Assembly (NCBI GenBank): GCA_963700775.1
Contig: CAVOYU010000012.1
Location: 124,001-188,000 of the forward strand
Reading direction: 5' to 3'
DNA: 64,000 nucleotides
Source of the DNA: Thermohalobaculum sp963700775
Lineage (GTDB): Bacteria; Pseudomonadota; Alphaproteobacteria; Rhodobacterales; Rhodobacteraceae
Program-made: the position numbers and the translations under genes
Part shown: positions 18,188 through 26,768 of the stretch, piece by piece
Layout of the letters: each line of letters opens with the position of its first letter
How positions within the stretch are numbered: position 1 is the first letter of the stretch
Notes under the pieces: generated by a model
Seen by the model: the letters and a program-made list of their open reading frames with translations, nothing else
Database searches by the model: none
What the model was told of the DNA's origin: nothing

Positions 18188-19453
18188 ATGTCCATGGACC
18201 TTGAGACCGGTCTTCGCGCAAGCGGGGATCCAGCACCGACTCCGCGGCTGGCCGGGCCCGCCGGAGGACCGCATGCCAGGCCCGACATGACGCGGGCGCT
18301 GCGGAACTTCCGCCGAATTGCCGCGCGCAAGGCGGCCCGCGAGGGCAGGGCCCCGCAGCGGGCCGGCACGACGGGCGGACCGGCCGGGCTCCTCTGCGGC
18401 GCATTGCTCCTCGGGTTTTCGGTATTCTGCGCCCCGACCGACGCGGTCTCGAAGGCGGCGATCGACTGCGGAACGGCCTACACGGTGGAACTCGGGGATA
18501 CCCTGTTCGAGATCGCCGAGCGAGCCTACGGGAACGGCTACGAGTATGACCGGATCTACGAGGCGAACCGCGCCGCTCTCGCCAGCAGCGCGCGGGTCGA
18601 CATCGGCGACAGGCTGTCGATTCCCTGCGCCGGCGGTGTGTCCGAGAATGACAAGACATCGACGGGCCGTTCCGCCAGCGCCGGCGAACTGGCCCCGCCA
18701 CCGGGCGATGAGATCCGGTTTCTCACCGGAACGGACTTCGCACCCTTCGTGCACCCGGACCTGCCGGGAGCCGGCATGATCACCGAACTGATCCGCCTCG
18801 CCATGCCGTCGGCGGCGCCGGATCGGGACTTCAGGATTCTCTCGGTCGCGGACTGGTCGCGCCATTTCGACCTGCTCGAGCGGCAGGAATACGATCTCGG
18901 CTTTCCGTGGTACAAGCCGGATTGCTCGAAGGCCGGACGGCTCGGCGCGTCGATGCAGCGTCGCTGCGAGGGGTTCGTGTTCTCGGATCCGCTGTTCGCG
19001 GTGGCAGTCGGCTACTATGTCCGCGCCGGCGATTCGCTGGCTGCGGCACGCGAATCCGATCAGCTCAGGGGCCGCCGGATCTGCCGGCCCGCCGATCATT
19101 TCACCTTCGATCTCGAGGCGGCGGGACTGACCGGGCCGGAGACGGTCCTGTTGACCCCGCCGGATGTCGCGGATTGCCTGACCTGGCTCGACCGCGGTCA
19201 GGTTGATGTGGTAACGCTCAGCAAGCCCGTCGCCGAGAATGAGATCAACCGCCTCGGCTTCGTCGGCCATTTTGCCGAGGCCCCTGCGCTCGCGTCGAGC
19301 CAGACCCTTCATGTGGTCGCTCCCCGTGACCGCCCGGAGGCCGTTGCCGATCTCGAGGTGGTTAATCTGGGGATTGCCAGATTGCGGGCGTCCGGGCGCT
19401 GGTTCGAGGTCGTTGCACAGTCCTTCGGCGGTTACGGCTTGCGGATTCGGTGA
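18188..19453 (+). CDS. Single-LysM protein fused to a periplasmic substrate-binding-like domain
   Basis: The 421-residue paralogue of the 14038-15867 protein has a basic cytoplasmic N-terminus, one membrane/signal helix (about 66-82), one LysM (about 95-147, YTVELGDTLFEIAERAYGNG) and a solute-binding-like domain (about 175-415). The two binding domains share FPWYxPDC, RRICRP, DC...VDVV, SQTLH/IQTLH and GxWFEV, including paired cysteines that may form disulfides. Start ATG 18188 was chosen over an upstream alternative because a GGGGTAA precedes it and the residues before it are not conserved. It is followed 98 bases later by the Ig-like protein, probably in one transcript. Confidence 0.83.
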   Translation: MSMDLETGLRASGDPAPTPRLAGPAGGPHARPDMTRALRNFRRIAARKAAREGRAPQRAGTTGGPAGLLCGALLLGFSVFCAPTDAVSKAAIDCGTAYTVELGDTLFEIAERAYGNGYEYDRIYEANRAALASSARVDIGDRLSIPCAGGVSENDKTSTGRSASAGELAPPPGDEIRFLTGTDFAPFVHPDLPGAGMITELIRLAMPSAAPDRDFRILSVADWSRHFDLLERQEYDLGFPWYKPDCSKAGRLGASMQRRCEGFVFSDPLFAVAVGYYVRAGDSLAAARESDQLRGRRICRPADHFTFDLEAAGLTGPETVLLTPPDVADCLTWLDRGQVDVVTLSKPVAENEINRLGFVGHFAEAPALASSQTLHVVAPRDRPEAVADLEVVNLGIARLRASGRWFEVVAQSFGGYGLRIR

Positions 19454-19551
19454 GGGAGGCCATGGGCCGCGCAGGTCCGGATGGCGGGAATTTGGCTTAG
19501 GAAGGCGGGCGTGAACGCCTGCGATCGCAGAACCTCGAGGAGTTGTTTGCT

Positions 19552-20370
19552 GTGCTCAAGGACGACCAGATGATGACGATGATCACGGTGCTGGCGGTCA
19601 TTCTCGGCGCCGGCATGCTGATCGAGCGTTCGGGCGTGCTTTCCAGCAACGCACCGGGCGAGAATGAACGGTGGGTGCTGGTCGCCGACGCGGCGATCGC
19701 GCACGCGGACGAGCCGACGGTCATCGACGTGCTGGAGAACGATATCGGCGTAGCGGACGGTGACGCGGACGGCCTGATCGTCGTGGAGAGGCCCGGTTGT
19801 GGCACCGCGATCGCCCGCGAGGGGAAGGTGCGCTATGTCCCCGCCGATGGTTGTCCGCGATCCCAGACCTTCAGCTATGGCGTTCTGGGCCGCGGCCACG
19901 GCCTTGGCCCCGGCAAGAGCGGCGGCCAGACCGGCGAGGTGGTGGTGACGCTTCGGTTCGACGATCCGCCGCAGCTCGAAGCCGCAGCGGTGCTGACCGA
20001 GTCCGGCATGTCCGGCATGTCCGCTCCGGCGGCGTCGGCGCAAGTGTCGGTGCCGGCTCCCGCGACACTCGCGAGCGGGGCCGTGCCGGGCGGCGCAAGC
20101 AATCCGGTTGCCTCGCTGGCGCCGCCGATGCCTGCGACCCCGTCTTTCGCCGATCTGGCGCCGCCGACATACGATCCCGACACGGTCCTCGGATCGCTGG
20201 CGCCGGGCGTTGCCGATCTCGGGTCCTATCCCGCTCCGGCGATCGCCGCCCTCGAAGCGAGCCTTGCCGGCGCAACGCGTGTCGCGGCCGGTGATCCCTT
20301 GCCGGCCGCCGAACACGAGCAGGTGGCACCGGTGATGTCCATCGAGCCGAGCCCCGCGCCCAGGTCCTAG
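19552..20370 (+). CDS. Membrane-anchored protein with cadherin/Ig-like domain
   Basis: The GTG at 19552 (nine bases after GAGGAG) gives 272 residues. One N-terminal helix (about 8-24, MTMITVLAVILGAGMLIE) anchors it with the rest outside. Residues about 45-140 match bacterial cadherin/VCBS-like Ig domains: DVLENDIGVADGDADGL, a two-cysteine loop, then SYGVLGRG. The remainder is a long Ala/Pro/Ser-rich tail with an SGMSGMS repeat. The function is unknown. The context (LysM binding proteins, MscS) suggests a role at the cell wall or outer surface (inference). Confidence 0.72.
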   Translation: MLKDDQMMTMITVLAVILGAGMLIERSGVLSSNAPGENERWVLVADAAIAHADEPTVIDVLENDIGVADGDADGLIVVERPGCGTAIAREGKVRYVPADGCPRSQTFSYGVLGRGHGLGPGKSGGQTGEVVVTLRFDDPPQLEAAAVLTESGMSGMSAPAASAQVSVPAPATLASGAVPGGASNPVASLAPPMPATPSFADLAPPTYDPDTVLGSLAPGVADLGSYPAPAIAALEASLAGATRVAAGDPLPAAEHEQVAPVMSIEPSPAPRS

Positions 20371-20728
20371 GATCCGACCGCAAGGCGGTGGGGACGGAAG
20401 GAACTATGGTGCGGGGAGGGATGCGGGCCGCTGGGGGCTTCTCCGAAATGTGCTCGACGTGACCTGCATCGCATTTCCATGGAATGAGCCGACGGCTGGC
20501 GAGTGCTTCCAAGCCCGTGAGTCCTCGCCTTTGCCCTGGGAGCACCGAGGTTGCCGCGCCTGCGCCCAAGGAAATGCAATTCCGACACTGAAACCCTGTC
20601 CAGCTCGGAGTTCCGGACCATAGTACAATTGGCTAAAAATAGTGATTTGCGTATTGATGAAGTTATGTTCAAATGAATTGCCTTGAACGGCAGTGTTGGT
20701 TGCGAATAAGTACCGAAGGATTGCTTTC
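20371..20728. other. Intergenic gap
   Basis: About 360 bases between the Ig-like gene and a small winged-helix-like gene. The part near 20630-20700 is A/T-richer, consistent with a promoter for the downstream gene. I find no RNA, repeat or credible open frame. Confidence 0.5.
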
Positions 20729-21061
20729 GTGAGACGTGGCGAGGTGAAGGCCGGTCAAGTAGTCGGTGGGTCGAACGGTTGGTGCAGTTATACCGGCAAG
20801 GGGCCGGGGAGCGGTCGGGCCGACGATCTCGGCAATGGTTCGCCCTGCAATGGCTCGGGCAACGGCGCAGAGGTGGCGTCGCACCTGACGCCGGGCGAGA
20901 AATCCGCACTCGAGGAACTGGACAGCGGCATCATCCGGCGCCGGCTCGCGGCGCCCGAGGCCGAACGTCTGCTGACCCTGGGACTGGCGGAACTGTCCTT
21001 CGGCTCGCTGGTGCTGACCATGGCCGGCCGCCATGTCCTGATGGCGATACGCGATCGCTGA
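20729..21061 (+). CDS. Small protein with winged-helix-like C-terminus
   Basis: The GTG at 20729 has GAAGGA eight bases upstream, giving 110 residues. A Gly/Ser/Asn-rich N-terminal half is followed by a helical segment (LTPGEKSALEEL, PEAERLLTLGLAELSFG) and a LVLTMAGRHVL hairpin-helix ending. The order resembles the distal part of winged-helix regulators, but the fold call is by eye. It sits between the envelope cluster and the convergent uraD gene. The function is unknown. Confidence 0.55.
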   Translation: MRRGEVKAGQVVGGSNGWCSYTGKGPGSGRADDLGNGSPCNGSGNGAEVASHLTPGEKSALEELDSGIIRRRLAAPEAERLLTLGLAELSFGSLVLTMAGRHVLMAIRDR

Positions 21062-21088
21062 GCCGGGCCGCTCCGGCTTGCCGCGCGG

Positions 21089-21613
21089 TCACGCGGGTTC
21101 GGCGGCGAGAGCCAGCAGGCGAAACCTGGCGATCCGGTGGACCTGATCCAGTGCCTCGCGGAACTCGTCGGTCCGGCTGTTCTCGACCCGCCGGCGGAAG
21201 GCGGCGAGGATGCTGCTCCGGTCGTGCCCCTTTACCGCAAGGATGAACGGGAAGCCGAAGCGCGCCTTGTAGGCATCGTTCAGGCGCTGAAACTCGGCGA
21301 ACTCCCCTGGCGCGCAGCGGTCGAGCCCGGCGCCCGCCTGTTCGGCCGTCGAGTCCACGGTCAGCTCGCCGCGCACCGCCAGCTTTCCGGCCAGGTCGGG
21401 ATGGGCACGGAGCAGCGCCAGCTGCGCTGCCTCGTCCGCCGCTTCGACGCGGGCGGCCAAGGCCTCGGCAAGCGCCTCGGCGTCGTCCGATACCCCGCCT
21501 GCATCCCAGACGGCTCCGGCGATCCAGGGGCTGTGCTCGTAGACGCCGCCATAGCGGGCGAGGAATCCGGCGCGGTCGAGGCTGCTGGGCGGCGCCTTGG
21601 CGAAGCGGGTCAT
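21089..21613 (-). CDS. uraD: OHCU decarboxylase
   Basis: The 174-residue protein has the OHCU decarboxylase motifs HPDLAGK, TAEQAGAGLD and FGFPFILAVKGHDR, plus the catalytic histidine of the family. It catalyses the third step from urate to S-allantoin: decarboxylation of 2-oxo-4-hydroxy-4-carboxy-5-ureidoimidazoline. Length is normal (about 165-175). It is divergent from puuD, whose product starts the same three-step route; uraH for the middle step lies at 31497. Confidence 0.93.
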   Translation of the reverse strand: MTRFAKAPPSSLDRAGFLARYGGVYEHSPWIAGAVWDAGGVSDDAEALAEALAARVEAADEAAQLALLRAHPDLAGKLAVRGELTVDSTAEQAGAGLDRCAPGEFAEFQRLNDAYKARFGFPFILAVKGHDRSSILAAFRRRVENSRTDEFREALDQVHRIARFRLLALAAEPA

Positions 21614-21841
21614 GGAGTGCCCCGGCGGCGGGCAATCGCGGTCAGGTCTCTTTCATGCATCGTCGCCTCCGCTTTCGGCTCGTGCCTCAATACACGCCAT
21701 GACCGGATGGGATTTTCAAATTATCCTTGATGACACTTGGCCGATTTTTCGCGATTATCGGACCCTCGGCGCGTGTAGGGTCGCATCCCGGACCAGCCCA
21801 TTCCGGTCCATCGGCACAACGGACATCGCGGGGCGCACCTC

Positions 21842-23039
21842 ATGCTAGGCAATCTGCAGGACTGGTTCAGCCTGTTCCTCCGCTGGGCGCATATCCTCGC
21901 CGCCATCGGCTGGATCGGCTCGTCCTTCTACTTCATGTGGCTCGATTTCGAGCCTGAAGCGCGCCGCCAACATGCCGGCGGGGGTCAAGGGCGAGAGCTG
22001 GTCGGTGCATGGCGGGGGATTCTACCACGTGCAGAAATACGCCGTGGCGCCGGAGCGGATGCCCGAGGACCTGCACTGGTTCAAGTGGGAGAGCTATCTC
22101 ACCTGGCTGACCGGCTTCGCGCTGATCTCGGTCACCTATTACTGGAGCGCATCGAGCTACATGATCGACCGTTCCGTGGCCCAGCTCGCGCCCTGGCAGG
22201 CGATCGCGATCTCGGTCGCCGGGCTCGCACTGGGGTGGGTGTTCTACGACCTGCTCTGCAAGTCGGCGCTGAAGTCCCGCCCGGCGGTCATGTTCGCGGT
22301 GCTGTTCGCCGCCATTGTCGCCGCCTCCTGGGGCTTTGGGCACCTGCTGTCGGGGCGGGCGACCTTCATCCAGGTCGGTGCGATGGTCGCGACCATCATG
22401 ACGGCCAATGTCTTCCTGGTGATCATCCCGAACCAGAAGCTGGTGGTCGAGGATCTGAAGGCCGGGCGCACGCCGGACCCGGAATACGGCGAGATCGCCA
22501 AGCTGCGCTCGACCCACAACAACTACCTGACCCTGCCGGTCATCTTCATGATGATCTCGAACCACTACCCGATGACCTTCGGGCACCAGTGGAACTGGGT
22601 CATCGTGGCGCTGGTGCTGGCGCTGGGCGTCATCGTGCGCGACTGGTTCAACCGCTTCGAAGGTGGCGAGACCGGGGTGGGCGTGCAGTGGCAATGGCCG
22701 GCCTCGGTGGCGCTTGCGGCGGCGCTGATCGCCTTCGGCTCGTGGAAGCCCGGCGGCAGCGTGGCGGTCTCGGGCACGGTGACGACCGGCGAGGCCTTCG
22801 CCATCGTCCAGGCGCGCTGCGTCTCATGCCACTCGGCGAAGCCCACGGACGATGCCTTCGAGGAGGCGCCCAAGGGCGTGATGTTCGACAACGCGGACGA
22901 GCTCAAGGCCCATGCCCAGCAGGTGCTGGCCCAGTCGGTGACCACCGAGGCGATGCCGCTCGGCAATCTGACCGAGATGACGCCCGAGGAACGCGCGAAG
23001 CTCGGGGCCTGGATCGAGGCGGGGATGCCCGATGGGTAG
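21842..23039 (+). pseudogene. puuD: Membrane-bound cytochrome-c urate hydroxylase, frameshifted
   Basis: The ATG at 21842 starts a normal PuuD N-terminus (NLQDW...WAHILAAIGWIGSSFYFMWLDF). The frame then changes. Removing one base near 21950 restores LDFSLKRAANMPAGVKGESW and joins the rest, which runs from about 21951 to the stop at 23039. The downstream part has the HGGGFYHVQKY block, about seven further membrane helices and a C-terminal cytochrome-c domain with CVSCH. PuuD oxidises urate to 5-hydroxyisourate and passes electrons to the respiratory chain. As read, the product would stop being PuuD after about 36 residues. Either a real lesion or a one-base sequence error. Confidence 0.85.
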
Positions 23040-23075
23040 GGCCCGCCCGCCCGTTCGCTGCCTGAGGGGGGCCGG

Positions 23076-24425
23076 ATGCCGAGCCTGCTGATCCGCAATG
23101 CCGACATTCTGGTGACCATGGACGCCGCCCGGCGCGAGATCGCGGGTGGGGGCCTCTTCGCCCGCGACGGGGTGATCGAGGCGGTCGGCTCCTCGGACAC
23201 GCTGCCGCGGACGGCGGACGAGATGGTGGACGCGGCGGGCTGTGTGGTCACGCCGGGGCTCGTGAACACGCACCACCACATGTACCAGAACCTGACCCGG
23301 GCGGTGCCGGCGGGGCAGGACGCGCTGCTGTTCGGCTGGCTGACCGCGCTCTACCCGATCTGGATGCGGATCGGGCCGGAGGAGGTGCGGGTCTCGGCGC
23401 TGGTGGCGCTGGCGGAGCTGGCGCTGTCGGGCTGCACGACCGCCTCGGACCATCTCTACATCTTCCCGAACGGGGCGCGGCTCGACGACGAGATCGCGGC
23501 GGCGCGCGAGATCGGGGTGCGGCTGCACGCGACGCGCGGCTCGATGTCGATCGGCGAGAGCCAGGGCGGGCTGCCGCCCGACGCGCTGACCGAGGACGAG
23601 CGTGCGATCCTTGCGGACTGCATCCGGGTGATCGATGCCTTCCACGATCCGCGGCCGGGCGCCATGATCCGGGTCGGCGTCGCGCCGTGCTCTCCTTTTT
23701 CGGTCAGCCGGGAACTGATGCGCGACTCCGCCGCGCTCGCCCGCGACAAGGGGGTGATGATGCACACCCACCTGGCCGAGAATGACGAGGACATTGCCTT
23801 CGCCGAGGCCCGCTTCGGCTGCCGGCCCGGCGCGTTCGCCGAGAGCCTGGGATGGACCGGGGCCGATGTCTGGCACGCCCATTGCGTCAAGCTGACCGAG
23901 GGCGAGATCGGGCTCTTCGCGCGCAGCGGCACCGGCGTCGCGCACTGCCCCTGCTCGAACATGCGGCTCGGCTCCGGGATCGCGCCGGTGCGCGCGATGC
24001 GGGACCGGGGCGTGAAAGTGGGGCTGGGGGTCGACGGCTCGGCCTCGAATGACGGGGCCGACCTGATGGGCGAGGCGCGGCAGGCGATGCTGCTCCAGCG
24101 CGTCGCGCTGGGGGCCGACGCGATGAGCGCGCGCGAGGCGCTGGAGATCGCGACGCTGGGCGGGGCCGCGGTGCTGGGGCGCGACGATCTCGGCGCGCTG
24201 GCGCCGGGCAAACGGGCGGACTTCGCGGTCTGGCCGGCGGCAGGGATCGAAACCTCCGGCGCCTGGGACCCGGTGGCGGCGCTCGTGCTCTGCGGCCCGC
24301 ACCGGGTCCGGGACACCTATGTGGAGGGCCGCGCGGTGGTGCGCGGCGGCCATGTGGTCACCGCCGACATGGTGTCGGCGGTCCGGCTGCACCGGCACCT
24401 GGCGCTGAAGCTGATGGACGGCTGA
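23076..24425 (+). CDS. 8-oxoguanine deaminase / amidohydrolase
   Basis: The 449-residue amidohydrolase-superfamily enzyme has metal ligands in NTHHHMYQN, the histidine in HTHLAEND, HAHCVKL and the aspartate in GVDGSASND. The pattern and length match 8-oxoguanine deaminases (8-oxoguanine to urate and ammonia); related triazine or S-adenosylhomocysteine deaminases are alternatives. It starts 36 bases after puuD on the same strand and would supply urate to it. The LysR gene follows after 1 base. Confidence 0.85.
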   Translation: MPSLLIRNADILVTMDAARREIAGGGLFARDGVIEAVGSSDTLPRTADEMVDAAGCVVTPGLVNTHHHMYQNLTRAVPAGQDALLFGWLTALYPIWMRIGPEEVRVSALVALAELALSGCTTASDHLYIFPNGARLDDEIAAAREIGVRLHATRGSMSIGESQGGLPPDALTEDERAILADCIRVIDAFHDPRPGAMIRVGVAPCSPFSVSRELMRDSAALARDKGVMMHTHLAENDEDIAFAEARFGCRPGAFAESLGWTGADVWHAHCVKLTEGEIGLFARSGTGVAHCPCSNMRLGSGIAPVRAMRDRGVKVGLGVDGSASNDGADLMGEARQAMLLQRVALGADAMSAREALEIATLGGAAVLGRDDLGALAPGKRADFAVWPAAGIETSGAWDPVAALVLCGPHRVRDTYVEGRAVVRGGHVVTADMVSAVRLHRHLALKLMDG

Positions 24426-24426
24426 G

Positions 24427-25359
24427 ATGTATGCTGTCGACGACATGACCATCTTCGCCCGGGTGGTCGAGCGGGCGAGCCTCTCGGCGGCGGGGCGCGA
24501 GCTGCGGCTGTCGCCCGCGGTGGTTTCGTCGCGGATCACCAAGCTGGAGGAACGGCTGGGCGTCCGGCTGCTGACCCGCACCACGCGGACGGTGAACCCG
24601 ACCGAGGAGGGGCGGCTCTACTACGAGCACTGCCTGAGGATCCTGGCAGAGGTCGCCGAGGTGGAGCGCAAGCTGGCCGAGAAGAAGGAGAGCCCGTCGG
24701 GCGTGCTGAGGGTCTCGGCGCCGACCGTGATGGGCCGGCGCTGGATCGCGCCGATGATCCCGGAGTTCCGGGCCGCCTTCCCCGAGGTGGAGATCCGGCT
24801 CCAGCTCACCGACCGGGTGGCCGATCTGGTGGCCGAGCAGGTCGATGTGGCGATCCGGCGGGGCTACCTGCAGGACAGCTCGCTGATCGCCCGGCGGATC
24901 GCCCCGGATTTCCGGGCGGCCTGCGCCAGCCCGGACTACCTGGCGCGGCGGGGGACGCCGGAGACTCCCGCCGACCTCAAGGCGCATGACTGCCTGCTGC
25001 TGCGCTTCCCCGGCTCGCGCCGCTACCAGTGGCAGTTCATGGAGGACGGCGCGCCGCAGAACTTCGCGGTGGCGGGGCCGATCGACTCGAACAGCTCGCA
25101 TGCGCTGATCGACTGGGCGCTGGCGGGGGCGGGGGTGGTGATGAAGTCGGTCTGGGACCTCGCCGACGAGATCGGGGCGGGGACGCTGGTGCCGGTGCTG
25201 ACCGGGTTCAGCCCGCGCGACCTCGCCATCCACGCGCTGGCGCCGCCGCACCGGATGCAGCCGCCGAAGTCGCGGGCCTTCATCAATTTCGTGGCCGAGC
25301 GGCTGCCGAAGCTATCGCCGGCCAAGCTGGCGCGAGATCTGGAGGCGGATGCCAGGTGA
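24427..25359 (+). CDS. LysR-family transcriptional regulator
   Basis: The 310-residue protein has an N-terminal winged helix-turn-helix (about 5-62, LSAAGRELRLSPAVVSSRITKLEERLG) and a two-lobed effector domain of the CrgA/AaeR-like subgroup (VRLLTRTTRTV, SGVLRVSAP, DLVAEQVDVAIR). It lies 1 base after the 8-oxoguanine deaminase stop, so it is probably co-transcribed and may control the purine genes; the effector is not predictable. The convergent guaD ends 86 bases away. Confidence 0.92.
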   Translation: MYAVDDMTIFARVVERASLSAAGRELRLSPAVVSSRITKLEERLGVRLLTRTTRTVNPTEEGRLYYEHCLRILAEVAEVERKLAEKKESPSGVLRVSAPTVMGRRWIAPMIPEFRAAFPEVEIRLQLTDRVADLVAEQVDVAIRRGYLQDSSLIARRIAPDFRAACASPDYLARRGTPETPADLKAHDCLLLRFPGSRRYQWQFMEDGAPQNFAVAGPIDSNSSHALIDWALAGAGVVMKSVWDLADEIGAGTLVPVLTGFSPRDLAIHALAPPHRMQPPKSRAFINFVAERLPKLSPAKLARDLEADAR

Positions 25360-25445
25360 TCTCGCGGATGTCGCGGGCTCGATCCGGGTTCCCGATGAAC
25401 GGAGCGCCGCACTTCGAGGCCACGGTTCGGGTCCGGGGTCCGGGC

Positions 25446-26753
25446 CTAGTTTCGGCCGGCCTCATGCACCGTCCGACCCCCTGAGACCGTCCGCACAACC
25501 GCCCGGTCGTCGGCCAGCACGATCTGGGCGAACATCGCCTCGGTGACGCTCTCGGCCCGGGCCATGCGCTGGCGCAGGACCGGGGTGGAGGCGAGGTCGA
25601 GGACCACGGCGTCAGCCTCCAGCCCCGGCGCCAGGTTCCCCACCCGGTCGCCGACGCCGAGGGCGCGGGCCGCGCCCGCGGTCGCCAGCCACCAGAGATG
25701 CACCGGGCTGAGAGAGACGCCACGGCGCTGGGCGATCTCATAGGCGCCCTTCATGGTCTGGAACATGGAAAAGCTGGAGCCGCCACCCACATCGGTGGCG
25801 AGGCCGACGCGGACGCCGCTTTGCGCCAATCCCAGCACATCGCATTCGCCCGAGCCGAGGAACTGGTTCGAGGTGGGGCAGTGGGCCACCGCGGCGCCGG
25901 TCTCGGAAAGCCGCGCGGCCTCGCGGTCCGTCAGGTGGATGGCGTGGCCGAAGATCGCCCGCGGGCTGAGCAGGCCATACTTCTCGTAGACCCCGAGATA
26001 GTCATCGCAGTCCTTGAAAAGGTCACGCACCCACTTGATTTCCTTGCAGTTCTCCGAGAGGTGGGTCTGCATCGGGCAGTCGGGATGCTCGGCCCAGAGT
26101 GCCCCGGCCGCAGCGAGCTGAGCCTCCGTGGATGTGGGGGCGAAGCGGGGGGTCACGGCGTAGAGGGCGCGGCCCTTCCCGTGCCACCGCGAGATCAGCG
26201 CCTTCGAGTCGTCGTAGCCCGACTGGGCGGTGTCGCGGAGCGTCTCGGGGGCGTTGCGGTCCATCATCACCTTGCCGCCAAGCGCGCGGAGCCCGCGCCG
26301 GGCGGCCTCCTCGAACCAGGCGTCGACGCTTTCCGGATGGATGGTGCAGAACGAGCAGGCGGTGGTGGTGCCGTTCCTGAGCGCCTCGTCGAAAAAGGCC
26401 CGGGCGGCGGCGCCGGCATGGGCTGGATCGCCGAAGCGCGATTCCTCGGGGAACGTGTAGGTGTTCAGCCAGTCGATGAGCTGCTTGCCGTATGAGGCGA
26501 TGATCGCGGTCTGCGGGTAGTGGGCGTGGCAGTCGACGAAGCCGGGGGCGATCAGACTTTCGCCGGTGCGGAACACCTGCGCCTCCGGATGGTCGGCGAG
26601 CACCATCGCCGCCGGGCCGACATCGGCGATCAGCCCGTCCCGCATCGCCAGCGCGCCGTCCTGGTCATAGACGAGGGCCGCCTCGGCGCCGATCTCGAAC
26701 GGGTCGCCGGCGAAGCGCAGAAGGGGGCCGTGGAGGATGGTAGTTTCGGGCAT
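25446..26753 (-). CDS. guaD: Guanine deaminase
   Basis: The 435-residue amidohydrolase has the guanine-deaminase motifs PGFVDCHAHYPQ (zinc ligands), QTHLSENCKEI, FGHAIHLTD and LATDVGGGSSFSM. It converts guanine to xanthine, the substrate of the xanthine dehydrogenase encoded just upstream. It begins 15 bases after xdhC and is the last gene of the uraH-xdhABC-guaD transcript on the minus strand. Confidence 0.94.
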   Translation of the reverse strand: MPETTILHGPLLRFAGDPFEIGAEAALVYDQDGALAMRDGLIADVGPAAMVLADHPEAQVFRTGESLIAPGFVDCHAHYPQTAIIASYGKQLIDWLNTYTFPEESRFGDPAHAGAAARAFFDEALRNGTTTACSFCTIHPESVDAWFEEAARRGLRALGGKVMMDRNAPETLRDTAQSGYDDSKALISRWHGKGRALYAVTPRFAPTSTEAQLAAAGALWAEHPDCPMQTHLSENCKEIKWVRDLFKDCDDYLGVYEKYGLLSPRAIFGHAIHLTDREAARLSETGAAVAHCPTSNQFLGSGECDVLGLAQSGVRVGLATDVGGGSSFSMFQTMKGAYEIAQRRGVSLSPVHLWWLATAGAARALGVGDRVGNLAPGLEADAVVLDLASTPVLRQRMARAESVTEAMFAQIVLADDRAVVRTVSGGRTVHEAGRN

Positions 26754-26768
26754 GGTTTCCGTTGATTT

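Noticed and set aside
24427..25359. Guanine riboswitch or other purine aptamer near the purine genes
   Set aside because: I looked at the leaders before uraH, puuD and uraD for the conserved purine-riboswitch loops and saw none.
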